NCBI GenBank assembly: GCA_000333855.2
Contig: CM007319.1
Location: 1,676,636-1,740,635 of the forward strand
DNA from: Endotrypanum monterogeii
Lineage: Eukaryota > Euglenozoa > Kinetoplastea > Trypanosomatida > Trypanosomatidae
Length of the DNA stretch: 64,000 nt
Direction: 5' to 3'
Part shown: piece after piece, positions 1 through 9,900 of the stretch
How positions within the stretch are numbered: position 1 is the first letter of the stretch
Layout: every line of letters begins with the position of its first letter
Program-made: the position numbers and the translations under genes
The notes under the pieces: generated by a model
The model's input: only the letters and a program-made list of their open reading frames with translations
The model's database searches: none
What the model was told of the DNA's origin: nothing

Positions 1-1
1 C

Positions 2-1696
2 AGTGCAGCGGACGACACAATCGCCATCGTGGTCGCCTGGGCTGATGCAGCTAGGCAACACCATGTAGCAGTACTAATGACTCAGCTGCGTCGTGTTCTA
101 ACCCCCTCCTCCGCAGTGCACCGCGTGCACTGCGGCAACCATGTGGAAGCAAGCCTGGTCCAAGTTGTGGCACACGATGCCCTATCCCTGTGCCCGACGC
201 AGTCGGTTCTGCGCTTATTCTACCACCCGGTCATGGCGAATTGTCTGAACACGGCGGCGCAGCACCATGTCGTGATGTGCTCCGTGTATTCCCCCTGGGG
301 ATCGACGACACCGTCCGCAGGTCACTTTGGCCCGCCCGACTCGGGGACCAGCGCCACCAATGCACCGGCCGGCGTTGTAATGAAAAAGACGCATCCCACT
401 GTGGGCAGTGGCGCCACCGCCGCAGAACGGGATGGCGCCTCGGCGGCGGCGGCGTTCGCATCGGCAGCAACAAAAGCATGGCGACATGGCGAGCTGCTCT
501 TTCTCACAGTGTCCGCCTGCCGCAGTGAAGAAGCAGCAATCACTACATCTGCGAAACTAGATAGCACCAGCGCGCATCTAGGTCTCCAGGTGTGTGTCGG
601 TCAATCTGCGAACATCGACGTTGCACCGTGGCTGCTACAGTTTAAGTGCGACCGTGTCGTATGCGCCTTTGCTGTGCAGTCCACCTCGACAAGTGTTATT
701 GCGGCAGCCGGAACGACTGATGGGAGGGTTTATCTTTTAGGACTCAACTCGTGGCGCGTAGTGCGTCGAGTTAGTGGCCCGGTAGCCGATGCTATATTTG
801 TACGGACGAGGCCAGGGCAGGGCCACTCACGGCCCCGCAACACTGTTGTGGATAGCCTACTAGACGACGCGACAGAGGGAGACACACTCAAAAACTGCAG
901 TTTTCTTAGTCAGGCAGACGAAGAATTCGCACGGCATGATGAGAGCAGCTTCGCAGCGCTGGTGATTCTTGACAGCGCTGGTCATCTACTGGTACTGCGC
1001 GCTGTCAACAGTGGTGCCGCGATCGCGCAAAGGGTCGCGGACATTCCGCAAGTCGTCACGCTTACGAACGGACAGTCACAGACACTAGAGTTCGTAAACC
1101 ATTCCATGGCGAGCCTGGAAGAGGTTGCGCACGCCACCCCAAAAAATTTCCTTGACTTGAGCTCACTTCGCCACTTCTTCGGTCGGCGCCGCCCTCCAAT
1201 TTCACAGCAGCATCGGAAGCTGTACCGAAGCGACCCTTTTCCTGTGAACCCGGCACTGGCCTCTAGCAGTCTTGCCACCTCCCCTGTAAATCAGAGCTTC
1301 TCTGTTGGCGCGGCAGGTGCCGAGGACATGAGCATATCAGGCCACATGCTCAGTCGCGGCCTGCTGTGCGTGACTTTCATCGACAACGCACAAAGCGGGG
1401 CAGAGCTGATTGTGAGCACGATGGGGCAAGCACTGGTCTCGGTGCCCTTCAGCCCCACAGAGGGTTGCTTCCGCATTGCTGGCTTCACTGTGACCCCAGC
1501 GCCAATGTTCTACGTAGGTTTTGTGGACTTCTTCGCCGACGGTAATCCGGCGCTTGTCATGGCTGGGCTCAAGAACGTTCTCGTAGCGCGGCGCCCGCGT
1601 TCCACCATGCGCGACCGTGCACAGCTGCTCATGCGCCTGCTGAGCAAGAAAGAACGTGAGCTTCAAAATGCAGAAGGCGATGAGGTGACCAGATGA
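2..1696 (+). CDS. Beta-propeller protein, kaptin-like (5' end missing)
   Basis: The frame is open through the left edge, so the N-terminus lies outside the window; about 564 codons are visible, ending in TGA. The visible part has spaced beta-rich segments typical of a propeller: a blade-like stretch around the motif AAAGTTDGRVYLLGL, a strand ending VTFID, and a late unit reading VGFVDFFADGNPALVMAGL. It closes with a basic, charged tail. The order of the last units (a D-rich loop followed by LxVSTMGQ, then a DGxxxLVxxxLK unit, then a helical tail with KKEREL) resembles the C-terminus of kaptin, a KICSTOR subunit that acts on TORC1 at lysosomes. This is recognition by eye, and other FG-GAP/WD propellers remain possible. 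The middle contains long low-complexity Ala/Ser/Thr inserts. Confidence 0.5.
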   Translation, partial: SAADDTIAIVVAWADAARQHHVAVLMTQLRRVLTPSSAVHRVHCGNHVEASLVQVVAHDALSLCPTQSVLRLFYHPVMANCLNTAAQHHVVMCSVYSPWGSTTPSAGHFGPPDSGTSATNAPAGVVMKKTHPTVGSGATAAERDGASAAAAFASAATKAWRHGELLFLTVSACRSEEAAITTSAKLDSTSAHLGLQVCVGQSANIDVAPWLLQFKCDRVVCAFAVQSTSTSVIAAAGTTDGRVYLLGLNSWRVVRRVSGPVADAIFVRTRPGQGHSRPRNTVVDSLLDDATEGDTLKNCSFLSQADEEFARHDESSFAALVILDSAGHLLVLRAVNSGAAIAQRVADIPQVVTLTNGQSQTLEFVNHSMASLEEVAHATPKNFLDLSSLRHFFGRRRPPISQQHRKLYRSDPFPVNPALASSSLATSPVNQSFSVGAAGAEDMSISGHMLSRGLLCVTFIDNAQSGAELIVSTMGQALVSVPFSPTEGCFRIAGFTVTPAPMFYVGFVDFFADGNPALVMAGLKNVLVARRPRSTMRDRAQLLMRLLSKKERELQNAEGDEVTR

Positions 1697-2369
1697 CAGA
1701 AAAGATAGAGCCTGTAATGTCACTCTGTAGGTGTGGGTGAGGGTGCGTACCCAGATGTTTGTCCCTCCTGCGTTTGCTTTGGTGCCCTCAGTCTTGTCTG
1801 ACAACGCTTTTCACCGACCCTGATAGCCTGCACGCGTCGATCCCTGCCGAGGAAGTGAAAAGGATAACAAATGATCACAGAGCATCCTTCACACGAGAAG
1901 AGCGGAAAGCTGCGCAAAGGCCCGTAAGAAAAGATTGCGCGAAGCTCAATCTTGGGGGGGAGCGACAACGTTTTCACGGTGGTTGTCAGTTTTTTTTCCT
2001 CAGCGCCGCAAGCCGCGTCGTGTCGAAGTGGGGTCAGCAGGGCCTCCTCTCCACGGCCACCAAAAAAAAAAAAAATTAACCTGCTTTCCTCATTCATCTC
2101 TTCCCTCTCTGGGAAGTCTGTGTGCACCTCTCTCAGGCGACTACCTGGTGCACAGTTAATTTTCTCGCAGCTACTTCCATCGGAAACACCACGCTACTCA
2201 CCCGCCCCTTTACCCAGAAAGAGTGCACCATTCGGCCGACCCGTGACAGGCGCACGCCTGCATGATCTGCCGCACCAGCATACGCACACCACTCCTCCCC
2301 ACCCTCCCTCTCTTTCTGCTCACGTCTCGCCCATTTCACTTCGCATGTACTCCTACATAATTATACATA

Positions 2370-2442
<73 letters not shown>

Positions 2443-2685
2443 CTGTAGTTAGAGAAACAAAACACGGGCACTGGTGTTCTTTGATTTATATCCCACTTCG
2501 TTTGCACCGCTCGCCCACTACAGACGACATGTGACCTCTGTTCACTACTCATCGACTTCTCATTGACCACGCGTCTCTCGGTGAACCTTTTTCCATCTAG
2601 TGGGCGCAGTAGAAGACCTCAACAGGGGCACCACCAGGCGCCCCCTCCCTCCCTCCATCGCGCACGCTCTTGGCATCTGAAGGAA
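1697..2685. other. Intergenic spacer, 1.0 kb
   Basis: This holds the 3' UTR of the propeller gene and the 5' UTR of the CLEC16A homologue. It contains a G7 run, T and A homopolymers near 1990 and 2062, a long AT/GT microsatellite, and a pyrimidine-rich stretch just before the next start. No convincing gene is seen on either strand. Confidence 0.7.
2373..2442. repeat. Compound (AT)n-(GT)n microsatellite
   Basis: About 23 AT units run directly into about 12 GT units. It is the longest compound dinucleotide repeat on the left side of the window and lies in the spacer before the CLEC16A homologue. Confidence 0.95.
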
Positions 2686-5460
2686 ATGGAGAAATTAAAA
2701 GAGGTATTCACCCGCGTAGAAAAATTCTCTCTTGAAAATGCGACTCATTTGTGCCAAGAAGTGGAGCGTATCGAGGAAACACTGCAAAAGGACGGAGACA
2801 ATGCCGAGCACAGGGCCAAACGCATCACCGCCTCGCTTCAGCGCATACGGGAGCTTACCGAAGTTCTCATTTGGATGGACAGCAACCACGAGGAGTGGTT
2901 CGAGCGAGTGATGGAGCGCGCTCTCATGAACACGCTTGAGCGCCTCGTCACCAACGGCCTCATGCCCTCATCTATAAAATTGCAGAGTCTGCAAAGTGTT
3001 ACGATTATGCTGCAGAACCTCTCGCGGCCGTCATCGGTGTACTACGTCTGCAGTAATAATCACATCAACCGCATGGTCGCCGTTGAGTTCGACATCCAAG
3101 ACGACGAGTTTGTCTCGCTTTACGTCTCCTTCCTGAAGTCCCTAGCACTGCGGTGTACACCCGATACCGTACATTTTTTCTTTGATGCGCAAGACGGCGC
3201 CTTTCCGCTCTGGGATCGAGCTCTGCGGCTGCTAGCCTCTGAGGATGCCATGGTTCGCACCGCTGCCAAGCAGATTATCGTTACTGTTGCACAGCTACCG
3301 GATGTCGCAATGTCTGCCTTTGTCGTCGCCTCCATCGCTGATGTCTTTCAAAGCGTGCTCTGTTTCTTAGACGAACAGATCATGCGCCTTGCGGTGAGCG
3401 TGCCGTCGTGGAGCAGCGATCCACCGACAGGAAACTTCTCCGGTGCTGACGACGACGCCAATGTGGCAACTGCCTCTTCCTCTACAGCTCCCCCTGCGGC
3501 ATCGCCGCTGCCATCTCTGCCAAGTCTCACTCCAGTGAACTCTTTTGCCTTTCGAGTTCAGCTGGAAGACGTGGAGGATGAACTTCTTTACGTAAATGAC
3601 CTTTGTCGAACACCGGTGCCCAACGCAGGCGCGCATGCCGCAGGGGTCCTGCAGCGCGCTCTCATTCCGCGCTTCCGACACGCGATCGAAAGTGAGATAG
3701 GCGACGCTGGCCGTTCCACCGCCTCTGCGGCAGAACATGCGGCCTACACCAAGTGTGCGCCGCCTGCTGCTCCATCTAGCAGCCCGTGCGCTCCCGCCTC
3801 TGTTGTGCTAGCGTTCCTTTTTTACTGGTCACAAGTAAACACTGATCCTTGTGTTGCCTCCGCACTCGTCAACCTCTTTTTGGAGCCTATCCACCCAGGA
3901 TCGAAGGAGCAGCACCTCACCCTTGCATCCATGGTCCTCGAGTCCACACGAGTGGACCTACATGAGCCGGTGGTAGCCATCTGTCGTCACGCGCTTTCGC
4001 GTACGAAGCACCAACCGACAGAATCACCGCCCCCCTCATCTTCACTTCACCTCCCCAGCTCACTCAGCCAATTCTTCTACACCGAGACACCATATCAACA
4101 AACGGGGAAGGTGCTCGTTGGTGGCCCAGGCACCACGATTCCACCCAAAAAGGAAAAATTCCTTGAGAAGGTTTTCTCATCGCCGCCAGCCCTCAACTCC
4201 GACGCATTTGTATCCCTTGTTCCTCACGTTTTGGCGGCGCTCTACACACAACTGAAGTACTATCATGTTACACGACTCAGTTGCGTGAATGCCTCGCTGG
4301 CGTTTCTCCTTGAGCTGATTCCCCGGGAAGAGGTGAGGAACCGAGATGTACCTCGTATGTACCTTGAGCTGATGCGACTAGTGCAGCGTCTACTGATAGA
4401 CTGTGCGAAACAATACGCAGCAGCCATACAAGAAGGGCTGGAAGCACAGAAGGCGGTCCAAGATGCCGTACCGCTCTCTCGTATTTATTTCTGTTTTCTT
4501 GACGCAGTGGAAGAGGAGCCTCCGCTCGCGATTCGAGACCCCTATGTACCGGTGTTTCTGAAGCTAAAGGAGGCTGCGCTGTGGATGGAGAAGGCAGAAC
4601 AAACGCGTTCATCGCTTGAGACAGCGGTGCCTGTCCACAGCAAGAGGGATATCTACCTTTTTTTCCCTGCTTTCCCGCTTCTTCTGACGGATGAATGCAG
4701 CCTTGTCTACAGTGCGTGGCCGCCACTACCCCCCGAGTCCTGCTGGGCATCGTGGGATAAGCAGCAGTGGACGGCCGCCTACCAAGTCGCGCGCAAGAGC
4801 GTCGCCAACGCCTTGGAGCACCCAACTCGCTCGCCGGTATCGAACGAGGAATGTGAGTTGAATCTGTATATTGTGCTGCTTCTGGTGCGGCGTGCCTTTA
4901 CGCGTCATGCCTACGGGAACAAGGGAGAGCTGCTGCTGTCGACACTGCGCCAGCTGAGCCCCCAGCACACACCAGCAATGGACTTCACAATAACAGAAGC
5001 AGCAGTGACGCTCTCGGTACGATGCGAGATGTCGAGTGAGTGGCACTTGGATAGCCAAGCGTCTCTCATCGTGCCACTCGGTGCAGAGATCTGCGCGGTT
5101 CTTCCTTCGGCTACCCCCGGTGCCGAGGGAGGAGAACTACTTTTTGTAGACGTACCCAACAATCTCGAAGAAATGGTGCGCTCGCAGGAGATACAAACAG
5201 GTGAGTACAAGAGGCGTATTCTCTGCAGCTTAGATCTCGCTTTTGTGAGTATTGGCGTTCACCCCCAGTATCCCTTCAAGATTGTGCTGACCTACCATCT
5301 GCCGGGGCAGGTGCTAGTTCTTCACCTAGTCACTACTGGGGCGGCGATAGCGCAGATGATGGTGAAAGATGTGGAGAAGGCAGCCAACGAGTGCCGCCGG
5401 CGGGGTGCCTCTTTCTGCTTTGGGCTATTGAACTATAGGAGCGCCCTTCTGGACGAGTAA
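2686..5460 (+). CDS. CLEC16A/Ema homologue (FPL domain)
   Basis: A protein of 924 residues. The N-terminal ~190 residues match the FPL domain of CLEC16A/Ema/TT9: a helical lead, then TEVLIWMDSN, LQSVTIMLQNLSRP, SSVYYVCSNNHINRMV, FVSLYVSFLKSLALR and TVHFFFDAQDGAFPLW, in the same order and spacing as in the animal proteins. In animals and plants the family acts in endolysosomal trafficking, autophagy and mitophagy. The rest is less conserved, with Ser/Pro-rich inserts near residues 240-280 and 340-370 and helical segments further on. The start is the first in-frame ATG; the frame upstream of it is open but has no ATG and encodes low-complexity basic sequence. A pyrimidine-rich block (2640-2677) lies just before it. 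The family call is firm; the role in this organism is inferred. Confidence 0.85.
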   Translation: MEKLKEVFTRVEKFSLENATHLCQEVERIEETLQKDGDNAEHRAKRITASLQRIRELTEVLIWMDSNHEEWFERVMERALMNTLERLVTNGLMPSSIKLQSLQSVTIMLQNLSRPSSVYYVCSNNHINRMVAVEFDIQDDEFVSLYVSFLKSLALRCTPDTVHFFFDAQDGAFPLWDRALRLLASEDAMVRTAAKQIIVTVAQLPDVAMSAFVVASIADVFQSVLCFLDEQIMRLAVSVPSWSSDPPTGNFSGADDDANVATASSSTAPPAASPLPSLPSLTPVNSFAFRVQLEDVEDELLYVNDLCRTPVPNAGAHAAGVLQRALIPRFRHAIESEIGDAGRSTASAAEHAAYTKCAPPAAPSSSPCAPASVVLAFLFYWSQVNTDPCVASALVNLFLEPIHPGSKEQHLTLASMVLESTRVDLHEPVVAICRHALSRTKHQPTESPPPSSSLHLPSSLSQFFYTETPYQQTGKVLVGGPGTTIPPKKEKFLEKVFSSPPALNSDAFVSLVPHVLAALYTQLKYYHVTRLSCVNASLAFLLELIPREEVRNRDVPRMYLELMRLVQRLLIDCAKQYAAAIQEGLEAQKAVQDAVPLSRIYFCFLDAVEEEPPLAIRDPYVPVFLKLKEAALWMEKAEQTRSSLETAVPVHSKRDIYLFFPAFPLLLTDECSLVYSAWPPLPPESCWASWDKQQWTAAYQVARKSVANALEHPTRSPVSNEECELNLYIVLLLVRRAFTRHAYGNKGELLLSTLRQLSPQHTPAMDFTITEAAVTLSVRCEMSSEWHLDSQASLIVPLGAEICAVLPSATPGAEGGELLFVDVPNNLEEMVRSQEIQTGEYKRRILCSLDLAFVSIGVHPQYPFKIVLTYHLPGQVLVLHLVTTGAAIAQMMVKDVEKAANECRRRGASFCFGLLNYRSALLDE

Positions 5461-6985
5461 TACCCATGGGAGCGGCCTGTTTTGCTAGCAAAAGACTCTT
5501 ATCACGTCCAGGAGTGGAAGCGGTGAGGTAGGGGCCACAGGCGCGCCTCCCTCCTTCCCTTCCTCTCCACCTTTCCTTTCCGGGCTTTCTATCTTCAGGA
5601 ATGAAGGAGACAGCTCTACTCACCTCCAAGTTTCCCACATCTCTTTATATATATATATATTTATTTATTTATTTATGGTTGGGAAGCATCCGAACACCGT
5701 TGTTGAAACCCACGACGGTCGCAAACGATTTTTTTTTTTTGATTCAAACATCACAACACAAACCCCTACTTACTCTACACACACAGCTGACAGCATCTGT
5801 AGGAAAAATCGTATGCGTCATTTCTGGAGGGCATCTGCGTTCGGCGCTTACCATCACGTAGTGGCGGCACAGGAATTACAGGAGAAAGGCGCGCGCAGCG
5901 TGGACGAGCAATCATCGCCACCGCAGCCCTGCCCACCCCTAGCGCCTAGGGTAAATTCTTCAACGACTTTTCCATCTACTTTCAGCTACTCCTCTTTCCT
6001 TTTTTTGCACGAACTCGCACGGACGCACGCACACCTGCGCGACCCCCTCTCTTCTTGGATCTGCGTCATTTCATTCTTGTGCCATCTCACTTTTGTGGGG
6101 GGGGGGTTTGGGGGGGGATAGATCTCGCATAAACGTTGAGTTTCTTTTCCTTGCCTTCACTAACGCGAATTGCAACCCCCTTTTCTCTCTCTTTTATAAT
6201 TAGGCTTCATACCTGTCATCTTTCTTGTCAATCTCTTCTTTTTTCTCCTCCCTTCTTGTCTTTTTTTTTTTTGGAGGGGGGGCCGTGGTCATCTGTTTGA
6301 AGTGTCTTTTCCTTTCCCCTTGTACGCTTGGTCTGTTTATTGTCTTGCATACTGCCGGGAAAGGGGAGCGTCAAACAAACAACAAAAAAAACGGTAACAA
6401 TATATAGTTGGCATTTATAACCCAAACAAACCGTCGTTGGTACATGCGTGTGTACTCTACATAAGTGTAACATTTTCCCTTCAAGATACATTCATACTTT
6501 TTTTTTTCCGACGGACTTGTTTTGTTTCCCTCTTTCGTGTTTCCGTTTGTTTCTACACCGCTTGAGGCATTCTCACTACACCGTCGCTACATAGAGCATA
6601 TATTATCCCCCCACCCCCGCAAAAAAAAAAAAAACGAGGCGTCGCTGGCAGCAAGGGAACTGTTATCAACGTCTTAACCACTCACCTCTGACTCACACCC
6701 TCATCAGGCGCTTTTACGCTTCCACTCTCTATATATATTTATTTATTTATATCGTTTGTTTCCTAAAATACGCACGCAACAATTTAAAAAATTGCTCGGA
6801 AAATAGCCGTCCGCATTCGTTTTCTTCTCTAGTCTCTGTGGAAGGTAACGAGTCTGTAGCGTACACCAACTCGCAGCTTTGTTGGCACACGAGCAACTCT
6901 CGAAAAGGAGTCGTTCGCCCCCCCCCGCCCTCCACACACACACACACATACAGTTCTGGTCATTTCCAAAGTGTTTGTCGTCTAC
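5461..6985. other. Intergenic spacer, 1.5 kb
   Basis: T-rich UTR sequence with a (TA)n(TTTA)n repeat at 5645-5675, a second one at 6730-6753, G runs near 6098-6118 and several T10-T12 tracts. Short open frames here are made of homopolymer-encoded Phe/Lys and have no recognisable domain. Confidence 0.7.
5645..5675. repeat. (TA)n followed by (TTTA)n
   Basis: About seven TA units pass into four TTTA units in the 3' UTR of the CLEC16A homologue. Confidence 0.9.
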
Positions 6986-9900
6986 ATGAAGGCCGTCTCT
7001 GCGTTTGCTGTGGGGGAAATCGTCCTTCCACTTCCCCGCAGCTTCTCTGTATGCGAGGATCGCCTGGTGCTTTCAGACGGCGTCACGGTACGCCACGACA
7101 AGGACTTCAATGTCACCATCATTGGCCACTTTCTCATCGCCGTGAAGCCGCTGTCCGCCGACGCAGAAATCGTTGTGAACATTAACTTGTGCTTTTATGA
7201 TCTGCTCAAATCGGACCTGCTGCAAACGGCAGTGCGCGGCGGGGGAAGCGGGATGCGCACGCCGAACACGATATACCCGTACAACCTCGACCGTCCGGTA
7301 GTATCAGGTTTCCGTTACCTTGATGAAGAGGCGAAGCAGGAGCTGTACTGCTTCGCCGATGAGCAGGTACGGCAGCAAGCCATCGCTGACGGCTTCCTCC
7401 CGTGTGGCAATGACGAGGGCCAACTATCAGTGGTGCCGACGAAGTGTGGCGAGCCGGTGGCCGTCAGCACCGAGGAGCACGAAGAGGGTGCTGTCGTCTT
7501 TGAGACGACTGGTGTACCGCTGCCCTTTCCGGTTCGCAGTACCGTCGAACTTCCAGGCGACTCGCACCTTCGACTGACAGGAGGCTCCGAGTTCCTGCAG
7601 CATTCCTGTCTCCCAAACGTCCGACTCGAAATCGATGGCGCGCGCATTCGCGGCATAGCACTACGCACCATCGAGGCCAACGAGATGCTGACTTACAATT
7701 ACCTCACAACGGAGTGGGAAATTAGCAAGGTGTTTCACTGCTCATGCAACGTGTATTGCTGCTACGGACTAATAAAGGGATTTCGCTTCCTGGATCGAGA
7801 GCAGCAGGAGCACTTGATGCCTCACTGCAGCCCAGCCGTGTGCGAAAAGTTTGGCCTATCGCTGCTGTCAGAAAGCAGCACCAGTGCTCTGACAGACAGT
7901 ACGACGCTTCTCCTCACGGGGGAGAACAGACTGACCTCCCAACGTGATCTCGCGGCTGGTACAGTACTGTTCGAAGCCCTCGGCACCCCGCAGCTCGTAC
8001 AAAATGAGCTGGTGTTTGACCGCCTGCGCTTGACACACTCGTGTGATGCGAATACCGTCCTTGTGAACAACCGCGTCGTTGCGTCTCGCCCCCTCGCTGT
8101 GGGCGACGCCGTGACGTGCAACCTGAATCTTCTTCATTACACCCTCTCACCGTCCCCACTGTGCGCATGTGGCTCTGCGAGCTGCACCGGTCGTGTTGGG
8201 GGCTTCAAGACACTCCCCACAGAGAAAAAGCACCTGTGGTGGAGTGTGGCCACGGACGCAGTGCGGGCCGCGGCGGCCGAGGACGGCTATAAGATTCACT
8301 CGTCCAGCAAATGGGCGGATGTGCGACGCACGCTCAACATGGGTGACGCCACCTTCGCACGCCAGAATATTGTCGCGGGGACACGCGTCTTCCATGTACA
8401 GGGGCTGGTGCTGCCGTTCCCTACGTTGTACACCATCTACCTGGGCGAGGGAAAACATTTGCTCTTCGCAGATGGTGCGCAGTGCCTTGCCCACAGCTGC
8501 GACCCGAACACTCGTGTTGTAGTGAATGCCGGCACAGGCAGCCTTGATTGTTTTGCGCTCCGCGACATCGCCGTCGGCGAGCTTATTTCCTTCAACTATC
8601 TCTCGACGGAGTGGGACATGTGCGCACCCTTCCAATGTGAGTGCGGCAGCAGCAACTGCTACAGACGCATCGCTGGGTTCCGTCACGTAAAGCGGGAGGG
8701 ACAACTGAAGCTGTGGACCATGGCAACTCGTGCTGTACAGTCCCTCTTCGCACAAAATATTCGACAGACAGCAAGCACACTGGCCACGCTCAACCGGGCG
8801 CTGGTAACCCCGACCGGCGTCGACGGCACCCTTTCGCTGTGTGCGGACTCATCGTCGGGAACAGTACTTTTGGAGGCGGCGGGAGTATTTTCTGTGGAAG
8901 GCAATCATGTCTGTCTTGGAGACGTTTGCCTCGCCCACTCCTGCAATGCCACCGCCGTTTTATTGGAGGGGCGTGTCGTGTTGAGTGCTTTTTGCCCAGC
9001 CGGCACCGCCATAACACTGAACGTGAACCAACTGTGCTACCAACTGGACAAACCCTTCACGTGCGACTGCAGTGGAGAGAATCCCGCGCATGTCGTCGGC
9101 GGCTTCGCCTCATTGTCAGACAAGGAAAAAGCGCGCATTCTTCTTTGCACAGCGCCAGAGGTGCGTGCAGAAGCAACTGCTGCCGGCTTCGAGATTCCCT
9201 GTCCGTGCCCCTTTGTGACAGTCAAGGCAAACGGAGCCATGGGGCAGGCTACATTCGCAGCTCGCCGCATACCAAGTGGCACCCGGTTTCTAAAGGTCAA
9301 TGGACTTGTCTTACCGTTTCCCACGGTCTACACCATTCAGTTAGAGCGCGGGCGGCATCTGCAATTTGCTGATGGTGCCCAGTGTCTTGCACACGACTGC
9401 ACTCCAAATGTGCGCATCATGGTGGACGCAGAGAGCCGCTCGCTCGACTGTCTTGCCCTTCGCGACATTGAAAAAGACGAGGTGATATCGTTTAATTACC
9501 TGACGACGGAGTGGGACCTGAGTAACCCGTTTGGGTGCGTGTGCAGCAAAGGCAGCAGCTGTCTGGGGCGCATTCGAGGTCTCAAATACCTCAGTGGGGA
9601 GCAGCGGCAGCGACTGTGGTGGATGCTGACGCCAGCAATGCGACGGCTGGCGGAGCAGTCATTCAACTGGAGAGCGCTGGCTGGTCCGCTGCTTCATACC
9701 GACCAGGGCGGTTGCGTGCGCGCTGCGAAGGTGTTGAAAGAGGGTCTTTGTATTCTGGAGGCCTCGCAGGTGCACCTTCAGGCCGGCTACGCGCTCGTGG
9801 ATGGTGTACGGCTGAGCCACAGCTGCGCGCCGACGGCCGCTGTAGTGGAGAGACGTGTAATCGTGATCAAGACGGTCTGCCCAGAGACGGAGATCACTCT

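Noticed and set aside
2563..2685. Upstream extension of the CLEC16A frame from a TTG
   Set aside because: No ATG, and the peptide is low-complexity and basic; nuclear kinetoplastid genes start at ATG.
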